NCBI RefSeq assembly: GCF_000482725.1
Contig: NZ_KI519478.1
Coordinates: 107,208 to 161,607, forward strand
Reading direction: 5' to 3'
DNA length: 54,400 bases
Source: Psychromonas arctica DSM 14288
Lineage (GTDB): Bacteria > Pseudomonadota > Gammaproteobacteria > Enterobacterales > Psychromonadaceae
Every line of letters starts with the position of its first letter. Position 1 is the first letter of the stretch. Below, one piece after another: positions 40,201 to 49,289 of the stretch. A model generated the notes under the pieces. The model worked only from the letters and a program-made list of their open reading frames with translations. It did not search any database and was not told the origin of the DNA. A program made the position numbers and the translations under genes.

Positions 40201-42108
40201 ATGATTACTCAAATGATTAATGAAAAGTTGATATGCTTAAATCTTAAAGCCACAACTAAAGATGAAGTACTAAATGAGATGGTCGACCTATTAGCCCAAC
40301 AAGGCAAACTAAGCGACCCAGATAGCTTTTTAAAAGATGTCTATGCGCGTGAAGCAATTGATAACACAGGTTTTGAAGAAGGTGTTGCCATACCTCACGC
40401 TAAAAGCTCGGCAGTCATTGAACCAGCTGTAGCCATTGGTATTAGTAAATCTGGTATTGAATACGGTGCTGAAGATGGTAAAAATTCAACACTCTTTTTC
40501 ATGATAGCTTCTCCCGATGGTGGTTTTGATCATCACATAGAAGTGTTAGCAGAACTCTCCTCTAAATTAATTGAAGATGGGTTTATTGATGCAATGCATA
40601 AAGCAACATCAACTAAACAGGCGCTCGCTTTATTATTAGAGAAAAAAGAAATAACCGATAAAGTCGCCTTGGATAAAGGCTTCATTATTGGTGTAACGGG
40701 TTGCCCAACTGGCATTGCTCACACCTATTTAGCAGCGGAAGCATTAGAAAAAGCAGCGGCACAAATGGGGTACGAAATTAAAGTAGAGACCAATGGTTCT
40801 ATTGGCGTAAAAAACGCACCTACAACAGAAGAAATTGAACGCGCTGTGGCGATTGTTGTAAGTAGTGATAAGCAGGTTGATATGGCTCGCTTTGATGGTA
40901 AAAAGCTCATTCAAACCCCAGTAAAAGCGCCGATTAGTAATGGTAAAGCAGTTATTCAACAAGCATTGGATGCACCTGCTTACCAAGCTGACTCAAAAAA
41001 CTCATCACAAAACAATTCCTCTGTAATTTCAGGTAGATCTAACCTTTATCGTTATTTAATGAATGGTGTATCGCATATGATCCCATTTGTGGTCACCGGC
41101 GGTTTGATGATTGCGCTATCGCTTGCTTTGGGGGGAGAGCCAACAGCTAATGGCATGCAAATCCCTGAAGGTAGTCTATGGAATCAAGTACTTAATGTAG
41201 GTGTCGTTGCCTTTACCCTTATGATCCCTATTCTGGCCGGTTACATTGCTTATGCCATTGGTGATCGCGCAGCGCTTGCTCCAGGGTTCATTGGTGGTTG
41301 GATTGCTAATAATGGTTCATTTTATGATGCTTCTGCAGGAACTGGGTTCATCGGAGCCATTGTTGCAGGTCTATTAGTGGGTTACTTTGTGCGCTTTATT
41401 GCAACACGTGAGTACCACAAAATGGTCGCGCCACTTGTACCTATTATGATAGCGCCCATTTTAGGCACCATTTTTATCGCTTCGCTATTTATTTTTGTCA
41501 TTGGTGCACCTATTGCCAATTTAATGGAATGGTTAAACGCTGTTCTCACTGAAATGAGTACCGGTAATGTCATTTTATTAGGTATCGTATTGGGCGGCAT
41601 GGCTGGCTTTGATATGGGCGGACCATTTAACAAAGTGGCTTTCCTATTCTCCGTAGGCATGATCGCAAGCGGTCAAACTCAGTTTATGGGTGCAATGGCG
41701 GTCGCTATTCCAATTGCTCCGCTGGGTATGGCATTAGCCACCGTGATTGGCCGTAAATTAGAAATATTTGAAGACAGTGAAATCGAAGCGGGTAAAGCAG
41801 CCGGGGCGATGGGTCTAGTTGGTATCTCTGAAGGTGCGATCCCTTTTGCAGCACAGGATCCTCTATCAGTCATTCCTGCCAACGTACTAGGCTCAATGGT
41901 CGGCGCAGTAATGGCATTCTCCTTCGGTATCACTAATAGTGTTGCTCATGGCGGTCCAGTTGTTGTATTACTTGGCGCAATGAACAAACCTGTGATGGCG
42001 ATTATATGCATGGCAACGGGCACAGTCGTTACCGCTTTAGTTTGTGTAACATTGAAAAAAATGCGCATTGCACGTAAAGCAAAACAGCTGACTTCAGCAA
42101 CCGCATAA
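40201..42108 (+). CDS. Fructose-family PTS transporter EIIABC
   Basis: 635 residues in order EIIA (1-150; phosphohistidine H66 in EEGVAIPHAKS), EIIB (160-260; phosphocysteine C168 in GVTGCPTGIAHTYLAAEALE) and EIIC (about 280-625; roughly eight to ten membrane helices, with GGMAGFDMGGPFNKVAFLFS and AQDPLSVIPANV-type segments). It imports and phosphorylates fructose, mannose or mannosylglycerate-like sugars. The A-B-C order matches MngA/FrwABC-type proteins. No sugar-phosphate kinase or hydrolase is adjacent, so the sugar is not settled. A perfect GGAGGTG ribosome site and its own terminator mark a monocistronic gene. Confidence 0.92.
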   Translation: MITQMINEKLICLNLKATTKDEVLNEMVDLLAQQGKLSDPDSFLKDVYAREAIDNTGFEEGVAIPHAKSSAVIEPAVAIGISKSGIEYGAEDGKNSTLFFMIASPDGGFDHHIEVLAELSSKLIEDGFIDAMHKATSTKQALALLLEKKEITDKVALDKGFIIGVTGCPTGIAHTYLAAEALEKAAAQMGYEIKVETNGSIGVKNAPTTEEIERAVAIVVSSDKQVDMARFDGKKLIQTPVKAPISNGKAVIQQALDAPAYQADSKNSSQNNSSVISGRSNLYRYLMNGVSHMIPFVVTGGLMIALSLALGGEPTANGMQIPEGSLWNQVLNVGVVAFTLMIPILAGYIAYAIGDRAALAPGFIGGWIANNGSFYDASAGTGFIGAIVAGLLVGYFVRFIATREYHKMVAPLVPIMIAPILGTIFIASLFIFVIGAPIANLMEWLNAVLTEMSTGNVILLGIVLGGMAGFDMGGPFNKVAFLFSVGMIASGQTQFMGAMAVAIPIAPLGMALATVIGRKLEIFEDSEIEAGKAAGAMGLVGISEGAIPFAAQDPLSVIPANVLGSMVGAVMAFSFGITNSVAHGGPVVVLLGAMNKPVMAIICMATGTVVTALVCVTLKKMRIARKAKQLTSATA

Positions 42109-42133
42109 AACTTAACGTATAAGCTAAATCATA

Positions 42134-42168
42134 AAAGGCAGATAATGTTCCCATTATCTGCCTTTTTT
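42134..42168 (+). terminator. Rho-independent terminator after EIIABC
   Basis: AAAGGCAGATAATG-TTCC-CATTATCTGCCTTT is a perfect 14-bp stem and 4-base loop followed by a T-run, 25 bases after the stop codon. Confidence 0.9.
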
Positions 42169-42231
42169 CGTCACTGCCAACAGCGTCTATTCTTACCGTT
42201 TATTAGAGAGTTATGTGTATCGCTAATAAAC

Positions 42232-43218
42232 TTAATTAATTTTATCAGCCGGAAAAACAACCCCTGTTTGGCGACGGATCTCTGTTGTCATACGAGAAAC
42301 ACTCAATGCTCTCGCCTTGGCTTTTTCACATAATTTACCCTGTTTAATTTGCTGAGCAAAAAAGCTCGCTTCATAGGTCATGGTGTTTTCAACCTGTGCA
42401 ACTTTAAACTCTTGCGCTGCTTCTCCACGACGCTGTAGGGAAATATGATCACACTCAGAAATATGCGGAACTAACATCACTCCCGCCTCTCCTTGTAACT
42501 CACTTGGTAACGTTGAATCAGAGACTTTAGAATGGCGGATCACCACTTCAAAATCAGGATAATAAAAAATAGCAGCACCATGTGCATCGACACCCGAGTC
42601 AAGTAAATGCGCACTCGCTTTTATTTTTAATGGCTCACCGAACAAAGCAACAACACTGGATACACAATAAAAACCGATATCCATAATCGAGCCGTTGGAA
42701 AAAGCAGGATTAAAGGTATTTGGATTTTCTCCATCAAGATAACGCTGATAACGAGATGAGTATTGGCAGTAGTTAATGCTGACTTTATGTAAGCGACCTA
42801 ATTTAGGTAAGTGCTCAGTGATTAAAGCGAAGTTAGGTAGATATTCAGTTTTAAATGCTTCAAACAATACTACATTGTTTTTTTCAGCAACCTCAAACAT
42901 ATGTTCAGCTTGAGTTATATTGGAAGCCACAGGCTTTTCACAAATGACATGTTTGCCTTGCTCTAGCATCAACACACTTTGTTCGTAATGTAGTGAATTT
43001 GGGCTAGCAATATAGATGGCATCAAAGGCATCGCTTTTAGCCATTTCAGTTAAATCTGTAAAACTAACAGCTGCACGATTAAAAGGAGCTGAAAATGCCT
43101 GTGCACGCTTTGTATCTCGAGAATACACTGCTGTTAATTCAAACTCTTGAGATGCTAGCGCAGCTTCGACAAAACGTTCAGTGATCCAATTAGTACCAAT
43201 AATAGCGAGACGTAACAT
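42232..43218 (-). CDS. Gfo/Idh/MocA-family oxidoreductase
   Basis: 328 residues from ATG at 43218, which has GGAG 5 bases upstream; a 7-residue extension to 43239 is less likely. Rossmann start LRLAIIGTNWITERFVEAAL, then the EKP motif in GKHVICEKPVASNITQAEHM and a C-terminal GFO/IDH domain. It should oxidise or reduce a sugar or cyclitol with NAD(P). Substrate unknown. It converges on the EIIABC terminator, so it is not in that operon. Confidence 0.88.
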   Translation of the reverse strand: MLRLAIIGTNWITERFVEAALASQEFELTAVYSRDTKRAQAFSAPFNRAAVSFTDLTEMAKSDAFDAIYIASPNSLHYEQSVLMLEQGKHVICEKPVASNITQAEHMFEVAEKNNVVLFEAFKTEYLPNFALITEHLPKLGRLHKVSINYCQYSSRYQRYLDGENPNTFNPAFSNGSIMDIGFYCVSSVVALFGEPLKIKASAHLLDSGVDAHGAAIFYYPDFEVVIRHSKVSDSTLPSELQGEAGVMLVPHISECDHISLQRRGEAAQEFKVAQVENTMTYEASFFAQQIKQGKLCEKAKARALSVSRMTTEIRRQTGVVFPADKIN

Positions 43219-43406
43219 CTTTTCTCCAGTGCTTTTCATATAAAAATTATGGTTGAATATACCATGGTCTCACCCTAATCACGTCAGCACAGTGAAAAAT
43301 TTGGATTATAAGATGACATCCACCAGCTAAAAATTGCTAGCAGTAAGAAAAACGAGCGACAATAACATTGGTTAATAATAGTAACGAGCGACAAGGCAAT
43401 GCCACA

Positions 43407-43913
43407 TTATTTTATGCGGCTTTCACGAATATAAAACGTATCACTTTGTTTATAAATGTAATCATCAGTTCGAAAAGCTAATAGCAATGATAACGTTTGT
43501 TGAAGCTGTGGCTGGTGGATATGAATGATTACATGACTTTGTAATTGATGCGTGAATTGACGTAATAAAGTAGCACCTTGTACCGTATGAAGACTGGCAA
43601 TCAGCGCAACATTTAGCAACAGCGTAAACATAAACACCACTCTAAAAGATTGCTTTTGGCTTTTATGGCGTAACCTTTGTTGTGCAATAATTGCACCTGG
43701 CCAACCACATAAAATAGAACAGAAGTGTAAGGTTTTTTCAGGCGTTCGCCATCGATTAAGACGCGCTGCTTTTTTATCTTTTGCATAAATGAAATAAGTC
43801 ACTAGGCTAGCAACCGCAAAAACAACAAAAATGAAGAGTGGCATGTATCCAAGAAAATAAGAAACTGCTAAACCTACAATAGCCAAATATATAGGCAGGT
43901 AATGATAATTCAT
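43407..43913 (-). CDS. DUF1294-family membrane protein
   Basis: 168 residues. Two N-terminal hydrophobic helices, then the DUF1294 core: YAKDKKAARLNRWRTPEKTL, CGWPGAIIAQQRLRHKSQKQ and SFRVVF, followed by a third membrane helix and an unrelated C-terminal tail. Many relatives carry an N-terminal cold-shock domain, which is absent here. Function unknown. 11 bases downstream of the next small membrane gene, probably one transcript. Confidence 0.78.
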   Translation of the reverse strand: MNYHYLPIYLAIVGLAVSYFLGYMPLFIFVVFAVASLVTYFIYAKDKKAARLNRWRTPEKTLHFCSILCGWPGAIIAQQRLRHKSQKQSFRVVFMFTLLLNVALIASLHTVQGATLLRQFTHQLQSHVIIHIHQPQLQQTLSLLLAFRTDDYIYKQSDTFYIRESRIK

Positions 43914-43924
43914 AAGTTCTCTAA

Positions 43925-44278
43925 CTATGCTGTATAAGGTTTATTGGAAGTGATTTTAGCTAAGCCATTAATAATACGATAAATAGACCACACCCAAGTC
44001 ACAAACAAAACAAAGTAACCCACAACAAAGAAAGCTAATATCACTCCCACTACTGACCAAGCTAATACCCACCAAAATGTACTCATAATATTGGTATAGT
44101 GATCTTCAAACAAAGTACCCCGTGCATCTTCTCTTTTAACCATTACCCAAATAGCACCGATTAACCAAAATATGCCGGTAAACATACCTAGAATCATCAA
44201 ACCATAACCAATTAGCGCACTGGTTTTTGCTGCATCATCTTCAATAGATAAACTCAAGTTTGAGCGTAAATCGTTCAT
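43925..44278 (-). CDS. Small membrane protein, DUF4870-like
   Basis: 117 residues with three hydrophobic helices (TSALIGYGLMILGMFTGIFW; WWVLAWSVVGVILAFFVVGY; VTWVWSIYRIINGLAKI) and a conserved EDHYTNIMSTFWW linker, like the DUF4870/Tic20-like family. Function unknown. AAGAG precedes the ATG. First of a two-gene unit with the DUF1294 gene. Confidence 0.7.
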   Translation of the reverse strand: MNDLRSNLSLSIEDDAAKTSALIGYGLMILGMFTGIFWLIGAIWVMVKREDARGTLFEDHYTNIMSTFWWVLAWSVVGVILAFFVVGYFVLFVTWVWSIYRIINGLAKITSNKPYTA

Positions 44279-44552
44279 TTTAATCTCTTTTAATTTTTTA
44301 TTTATATTAGGTCAATTCGTCTGAATAATTGATCACTTTATTAAGCGCAATGCTATTAGAGGAATCAATACTCATTGAACTCATGTTTTAAATCAGCACA
44401 GAGGTTGAAACGGTTACTTATCTTAATACGCCGTTAACATTTAAAAATGCATTACAGCATAAAAATAACACGAACAGAAGGTTAGTGACAGGAGGCAGGA
44501 ATCACTGGCTTTGAAATGTTAGCCAGTGATTATTTGTGCTTATCTTGATAGG

Positions 44553-45356
44553 TTAAAACGCAGCTTCAATGGTACCTTTGTATGTTTTATCTAGAAATTG
44601 ACGAGTTGCTTCAGATTGAAGAATCTTAACAAACTTCTTATAAGTTGCATTGTCTTTATCTTGTACACGCGCAGCAACATTCATCACAGCAAACTCCGCA
44701 TCTTTCGCTTCTAAATAAATACCTTGTTCAGCAGGGTTTAAACCCGAAGACATAACGTAATTCATAGTAATAACCGATGCATCAACATCATCTAAAGTAC
44801 GTGGTAATTGCGCTGCTTCCACTTCAATAAATTGAAAGTTTTTAGGATTTTCAACAATATCGTAAACCGTCGTTTTTGCACCAGAATCTGGCTTTAACGT
44901 GATCAGTTTTGCATCAGCTAATAACAGTAAACCACGACCACCATTGGTTGGATCGTTAGGAATTGAAATTTTTGCGTTGTCAGGTAAATCATTGATCGAC
45001 TTGTACTTAGTCGAGTAAATACCCATACGCATTAAAATAGAATGACCGATAGAAACAATTTTTTGCTCGCTGTTACTATTAAAGTTACTCATGAAAGGTT
45101 GGTGCTGGTAACTGTTAAGATCCAGGCTACCATCGGCTAACGCAGCATTAGGCGTGATGTAATCAGAGAATATGACAACTTCAACGTTCAAACCTTGCTT
45201 AGCGGCTTCAATAGCGACAGCTTCAATAACTTCTGCATGAGGACCAACGGTTGCGCCTACTTTAATCACTTCAGTGTTTTCTTCTTGTCCACAGGCTGCT
45301 AATCCAAACGCTAAGGGTAAAAGATAAAATAACCTTGAGATTTTCTTATTAAACAT
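44553..45356 (-). CDS. metQ: MetQ-type methionine-binding lipoprotein (orphan)
   Basis: 267 residues, NlpA/MetQ family. Lipobox GLAAC with C22, then the mature start GQEENTEVIKVGATVGPHAE. Typical family segments are FSDYITPNAALADGSLDLN, NSYQHQPFM, and ISIPNDPTNGGRGLLLL. It binds D/L-methionine for the MetNI ABC transporter in the periplasm. No metN or metI is adjacent, so it must work with a remote transporter. Tandem MetJ boxes directly upstream support the methionine assignment. AAGGA precedes the ATG. Confidence 0.88.
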   Translation of the reverse strand: MFNKKISRLFYLLPLAFGLAACGQEENTEVIKVGATVGPHAEVIEAVAIEAAKQGLNVEVVIFSDYITPNAALADGSLDLNSYQHQPFMSNFNSNSEQKIVSIGHSILMRMGIYSTKYKSINDLPDNAKISIPNDPTNGGRGLLLLADAKLITLKPDSGAKTTVYDIVENPKNFQFIEVEAAQLPRTLDDVDASVITMNYVMSSGLNPAEQGIYLEAKDAEFAVMNVAARVQDKDNATYKKFVKILQSEATRQFLDKTYKGTIEAAF

Positions 45357-45378
45357 TTTCAGTTCCTTTAAAATAAAT

Positions 45379-45394
45379 GGCCGTATAGACGTCT
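45379..45394 (-). promoter_or_regulatory. Tandem MetJ boxes upstream of metQ
   Basis: AGACGTCT at 45387-45394 is a perfect 8-bp met box, and the adjoining octamer GGCCGTAT (45379-45386) matches 5 of 8. MetJ needs at least two adjacent boxes. Position just before the metQ ribosome site fits repression by MetJ with S-adenosylmethionine. Confidence 0.7.
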
Positions 45395-45500
45395 AAATAA
45401 GATAATACAATAAAGATTATAATAGTCATAACTATTTTAACGGTGCTTGATATAACGGATGGTTATAAGTAATAGATATTATTACTTTATTTTTGCCACT

Positions 45501-45540
45501 AAAAACAAAAAACGGCTACTCAATTGAGTTAGCCGTTTTC
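45501..45540 (-). terminator. Terminator after msrA
   Basis: Minus strand AACGGCTA(A)CTCAATTGAGTAGCCGTT is a long stem with one bulged base, followed by TTTTTTGTTTTT. It lies 75 bases past the msrA stop and before the metQ promoter. The plus-strand reading is also followed by T residues, but no plus-strand gene needs it. Confidence 0.8.
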
Positions 45541-45612
45541 TATTAATGCATTGCTTTCTATTAATTCATTGCTTTATTAACTCAAGTGCTGCTATCAGTT
45601 AGCAACATGAGA

Positions 45613-46206
45613 TTAGCCGTGAGTAGCGCGATCACCCCAAATCTCTTTTAAGCGTTGGTCTCGGCCACAGTTCCAGCGATATGCTTTGTAACGTAGAGGA
45701 CTGTTTTTATAATAATCCTGATGGTAGCTTTCGGCGCCTTTAATAGGATAAAAAGTACTGCTATCTAAGATAGGTGTTACAACTTTTTGCTTAGGGAACT
45801 CAGCAATCACTGCTTGTTGAGATTTTTCAGCCAATGCTCGCTCCTGTTCGTTTGCAACAAAAACAGCACTTAAATAACTTTCGCCTTTATCACAAAATTG
45901 CCCTCTTCCATCAAAGGGATCAATGTTTACCCAGTAATGATCTAATATCTGTTGATAGCTCACTTGCCTGGCATCATAAGTAATTTCAACGGCTTCATAA
46001 TGCCCTTGATGATTGCCTCGATAAGTTGGGTTCTCTAAGGTGCCACCAGTAAAACCAGACACAACATCAGTCACTCCCGGTAATTTTTCAAAATCAGATT
46101 CCATACACCAAAAACAACCACCCGCTAATACAGCTTTATCCGCACTTGCGAATGACACATAAAAAAGCATCAATGTTGATAAAACTAATCCTAATATTTT
46201 TTTCAT
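45613..46206 (-). CDS. msrA: Peptide methionine sulfoxide reductase MsrA, exported
   Basis: 197 residues. An N-terminal signal peptide (MKKILGLVLSTLMLFYVSFA, likely cut after ASA at 22) precedes the MsrA domain. Catalytic motif GGCFWCMESDF with C31, then GNHQGHYEAVEITYD and the resolving-Cys tail YRWNCGRDQRLKEIWG. It reduces methionine-S-sulfoxide in proteins. The signal peptide places it in the periplasm, where few MsrA enzymes occur. No fused MsrB is present. Its neighbour is a methionine-binding protein, a possible functional link. Confidence 0.9.
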   Translation of the reverse strand: MKKILGLVLSTLMLFYVSFASADKAVLAGGCFWCMESDFEKLPGVTDVVSGFTGGTLENPTYRGNHQGHYEAVEITYDARQVSYQQILDHYWVNIDPFDGRGQFCDKGESYLSAVFVANEQERALAEKSQQAVIAEFPKQKVVTPILDSSTFYPIKGAESYHQDYYKNSPLRYKAYRWNCGRDQRLKEIWGDRATHG

Positions 46207-46662
46207 AGATATCTCGCCCTGCTAAATGAATAAAAAATGCTGTAGATCCGAGTAAGTAGACCTGACGTTGATAATAATTATTTCATTAATAATTAAATGA
46301 TGAATTCTGAATAGGAATAAGTATTGAACTAAAGATTTGCAATAAAAGTCAACTAAAGCATAAAACCTTAATAACGAAGATGAGAAGAACGTAAACTCTC
46401 TATTTTTCTTATATTTAGAAGTGAGCAAATGAAAAGTGTCAAATAAATTTATAACTCACTCATTTCTACTTTCGAAAAAATGCAGTTTCAGTACAGAGCC
46501 AATGAGTATTGCTTTTATGGACTTAGGTTTGGCAGGGCTATACTGTTCACGAAAAAAGAAATTTAGACTAGAACAATAATAACCTTCACTGACTTATATA
46601 TGAATACTTTTAAATCAATCAATGGAAAAGCTAATAATACCCTCTATCAACAAATTATTTCT
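46207..46662. other. Intergenic region between lysR gene and msrA
   Basis: 456 AT-rich bases. A 68-codon open frame on the minus strand (46222-46428) has low-complexity, hydrophobic-basic composition and no ribosome site, so I do not call it. It must carry the msrA promoter. No repeats or RNA found. Confidence 0.4.
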
Positions 46663-47565
46663 CTAATCCCCTAACTCCGCTATCACAAAGTCGATAAAGC
46701 TACGTACCTTTGCTGACATATGCTTTCGGCTCGGATACACCACATAGACTCCTATTGGCGGCTTAGGCCAATCACAAAAAATCTCTACTAATTTCCCTGT
46801 TTCCACTTCATCTTTTAAGGCAAATTGTGGCACCCGAATAATGCCTTGGTCAGCAACGGCGAGGTCTATTTCTAAGGTCGCATTATTGGTCAACACATGA
46901 CTTTCAACATGAACCTGAATGGTTCCTCCTTGATGATCTCGGAATGGCCAAATATTAGGTTGCTTCAAATTACTATAACTGACGATTTTATGACGATCTA
47001 AATCATAGGGGTGACTTGGAGTACCATGTTTAGCTAAATAGCGAGGAGAAGCTAATACTAAAGCTTCTGATTGACTCACCCTGCGACTAATTAAACTAGA
47101 ATCTTCGAGTTGCGTAGAGGCTCTGATAACGACATCAAAACCATCGGCAATAAGGTCTACTTTTCTATCATTCAGTTCTAATTCAAGTTGGATTTTTTGA
47201 TGCTTTTCAGTAAACCGACTCAAAACAGGGCTCAGGTTAGACAAACCATAGGAGATAGGACAACTTATACGTAGTTTTCCTCTAGGCTCCCCTTGATTAC
47301 CACTAATACTATTTTCTGCTTGTTCGGCATCTTCAATAAGTTGCTGGCACAATTGAAAATACAATTCACCTTCCTGCGTTAAACTCAAGGATCGTGTGGT
47401 TCTATGTAACAGGCGAATACCCAAACGTGCTTCTAGCTTATTCACTTCTTTACTAATGTAAGAAGTGGAATGGCCACTACTCTCAGCGGCTAAGGTAAAA
47501 CTACCTAATTTTGCTACATCAACAAAAACAACCATACCATCAAATAATTTGCTGTTATTCGCCAT
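46663..47565 (-). CDS. LysR-family transcriptional regulator
   Basis: 300 residues from ATG at 47565 (AAGG 7 bases upstream; a GTG one codon earlier is possible). N-terminal winged HTH (FTLAAESSGHSTSYISKEVN, then RLLHRTTRSLSLTQEG), then a periplasmic-binding-fold sensor domain of the CrgA/AaeR-like group (GKLRISCPISYGLSNLSPVL). Divergent from the FMN reductase gene with a shared 132-base promoter region. LysR proteins of this group often sense quinones or aldehydes and control the neighbouring oxidoreductase; inferred here. Confidence 0.9.
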   Translation of the reverse strand: MANNSKLFDGMVVFVDVAKLGSFTLAAESSGHSTSYISKEVNKLEARLGIRLLHRTTRSLSLTQEGELYFQLCQQLIEDAEQAENSISGNQGEPRGKLRISCPISYGLSNLSPVLSRFTEKHQKIQLELELNDRKVDLIADGFDVVIRASTQLEDSSLISRRVSQSEALVLASPRYLAKHGTPSHPYDLDRHKIVSYSNLKQPNIWPFRDHQGGTIQVHVESHVLTNNATLEIDLAVADQGIIRVPQFALKDEVETGKLVEIFCDWPKPPIGVYVVYPSRKHMSAKVRSFIDFVIAELGD

Positions 47566-47597
47566 CACATCACCTTTTAGTTAAATAGAACACTACA

Positions 47598-47631
47598 AGT
47601 CATTTGGAAACAATCTATGCACAAAATGACT
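47598..47631. promoter_or_regulatory. Inverted repeat in lysR / FMN reductase promoter region
   Basis: AGTCATTT (47598-47605) and AAATGACT (47624-47631) are exact inverted copies 18 bases apart, midway between the divergent starts. A plausible LysR operator. Confidence 0.4.
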
Positions 47632-48034
47632 ATTACTCAGCAAATGATAATAATTTAAAGTGTATCCATCCACTGAGAGAAAGAACAGGAATTAATAATG
47701 AAAGTACTCGCATTCGCAGCAACAAGTAGCAAAAGCTCTATTAACAAACAGCTAGCTAATTACACAGCAAAACAAATTAACAACGCACAAGTAGAGTTGT
47801 TAGATATCAACGATTATGAAATGCCACTATTTAATGAAGACCGTGAAAAAGAATTAGGACAACCAGCGCTAGCTAAAGCCTTTTATCAAAAATTGGGGGA
47901 TGCTGATGTGATTGTTATCTCTTTTGCAGAGCATAACGGTTCTTATACGGCGGCTTATAAAAATTTATTTGATTGGACTTCTCGTATTGATCAAAAGCTA
48001 TTCCAAAACAAACCCGTCATTATGCTGTCAACTT

Positions 48035-48248
48035 ATGTGGACTCCCCCTTGTCAACAACAAAGTGAATAATCAAAGAATTTAATGCGAACTTATGTACGA
48101 GCTCTAAATAGAGTAGCGAACCCTGGCTCTAGGATATTTTCGCGAGCATATAATCAAGATCTTATCGACGAGTTCAAGACTCTTAGTTGACAACTGATTT
48201 AATATGCTGATTTTTATCTTCGTTATTGCATTTTATTGTAGGACCTTG
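48035..48248 (-). ncRNA. Candidate bridge/seek RNA region of the IS
   Basis: IS1111-group elements make a guide RNA from the non-coding end downstream of the transposase. This 214-base end is non-coding. Its minus strand contains TGTCAACT (48185-48192), identical to the 8 bases at 48026-48033 immediately before the insertion point in the FMN reductase gene. The RNA boundaries are not visible, and the matched segment is partly self-complementary (AGTTGTCAACT), so the guide role is a hypothesis. Confidence 0.35.
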
Positions 48249-49289
48249 TTAAGCAGCCAATAACTCTGCTTTATATTCTGTTCCTTGGCTTAGCATTGCA
48301 AAAGCAGTTCTAACCGTTTTATTTGCCAAGGCAACCGCTGCACATTTTTTACCTTTGCGTTCAATTAACCCCATGAGCCAACATTCTTTTTTAGTTTTAG
48401 GTGTTCTTTTGGCTAGGTGAGTAACAACAGCCATTGCACCTACAATTAATTGGCTACGTAATCTACCGTGCTTAACTCGACTACCAATGGCACCAAGCTT
48501 AATGATTCCACCCGATGAGTATTGTTTTGGCGTTAAACCTATGCAGGCGGATGCATCTTTGCCTCTCTTGAAAGTGCCTAATTCACCACACCCAAGTGCA
48601 ACATATAGATTGATAGCATTAATGGGGCCAACGCCTTCTATTCGCAGCAACCGCTTACAATCTTCGTGTTGCTCAATAGAATGCTCTAATTGTTTATTAT
48701 ATTGCTCGATAATCTCTGACTGCGTAATTAGGTGACCATAAGCTACGTTGATACCAGCCCTGAATTCACAAGTGAAACCATTATCAAAATCTTCAAGTAG
48801 ATTTGCTACCGCAGATTTAATACCACCGTTTCTACTTGAACAATGAATATTAAACTCAGCAAGTAAAGCAACTAATTGATTACGCAATGCCGTTTGGTGT
48901 TTGACTGCTAACTCTCTAAGTTTCAAGATAGTTTGGAGCTGTTGTTGTTTATGCGTCTTACCATTAATAAAACCAATGTCAGCCAATTGTGATGCTTGTA
49001 TAATTGCAAGTGCATCATTTTTATCTGTTTTTTGGTTTTGTCTTATCGTTGATACCAATTGAGCTGAAATCAATAACGCCTTGTGACCCGCTTCAATTGC
49101 TTTTTGTTTCCAGTAATTAGACCCGCTACATGCCTCATAGATAATAGTTACAGGCTTTTGTTGAAATAACCAAAGTAAAAATTCATCAGATGTCATTTCA
49201 ATATTTGAATGCACTTTTTTATTTGTATAAATACAAACTTGAATAACTCTTTTTGCTAAATCAACACCAACTATTGTACTATCCATTGA
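48249..49289 (-). CDS. IS110-superfamily transposase (DEDD)
   Basis: 346 residues from ATG at 49289 with AAAGGAG upstream; an upstream frame extension to 49454 leaves the IS and is rejected. The N-terminal DEDD RuvC-like domain has STIVGVDLAKRVIQVCIYTN, TIIYEACSGSNYWKQ and QKTDKNDALAIIQ. The C-terminal Transposase_20 domain contains LLRIEGVGPINAINLYVALG, and ASACIGLTPKQYSSGG with the catalytic-Ser candidate (YSSGG). It is intact, so the element may still be active. Confidence 0.92.
   Translation of the reverse strand, partial: SMDSTIVGVDLAKRVIQVCIYTNKKVHSNIEMTSDEFLLWLFQQKPVTIIYEACSGSNYWKQKAIEAGHKALLISAQLVSTIRQNQKTDKNDALAIIQASQLADIGFINGKTHKQQQLQTILKLRELAVKHQTALRNQLVALLAEFNIHCSSRNGGIKSAVANLLEDFDNGFTCEFRAGINVAYGHLITQSEIIEQYNKQLEHSIEQHEDCKRLLRIEGVGPINAINLYVALGCGELGTFKRGKDASACIGLTPKQYSSGGIIKLGAIGSRVKHGRLRSQLIVGAMAVVTHLAKRTPKTKKECWLMGLIERKGKKCAAVALANKTVRTAFAMLSQGTEYKAELLAA

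Noticed and set aside
46222-46428. 68-codon minus-strand frame upstream of msrA
   Set aside because: Low-complexity hydrophobic/basic sequence, no ribosome site, and it occupies the msrA promoter region.
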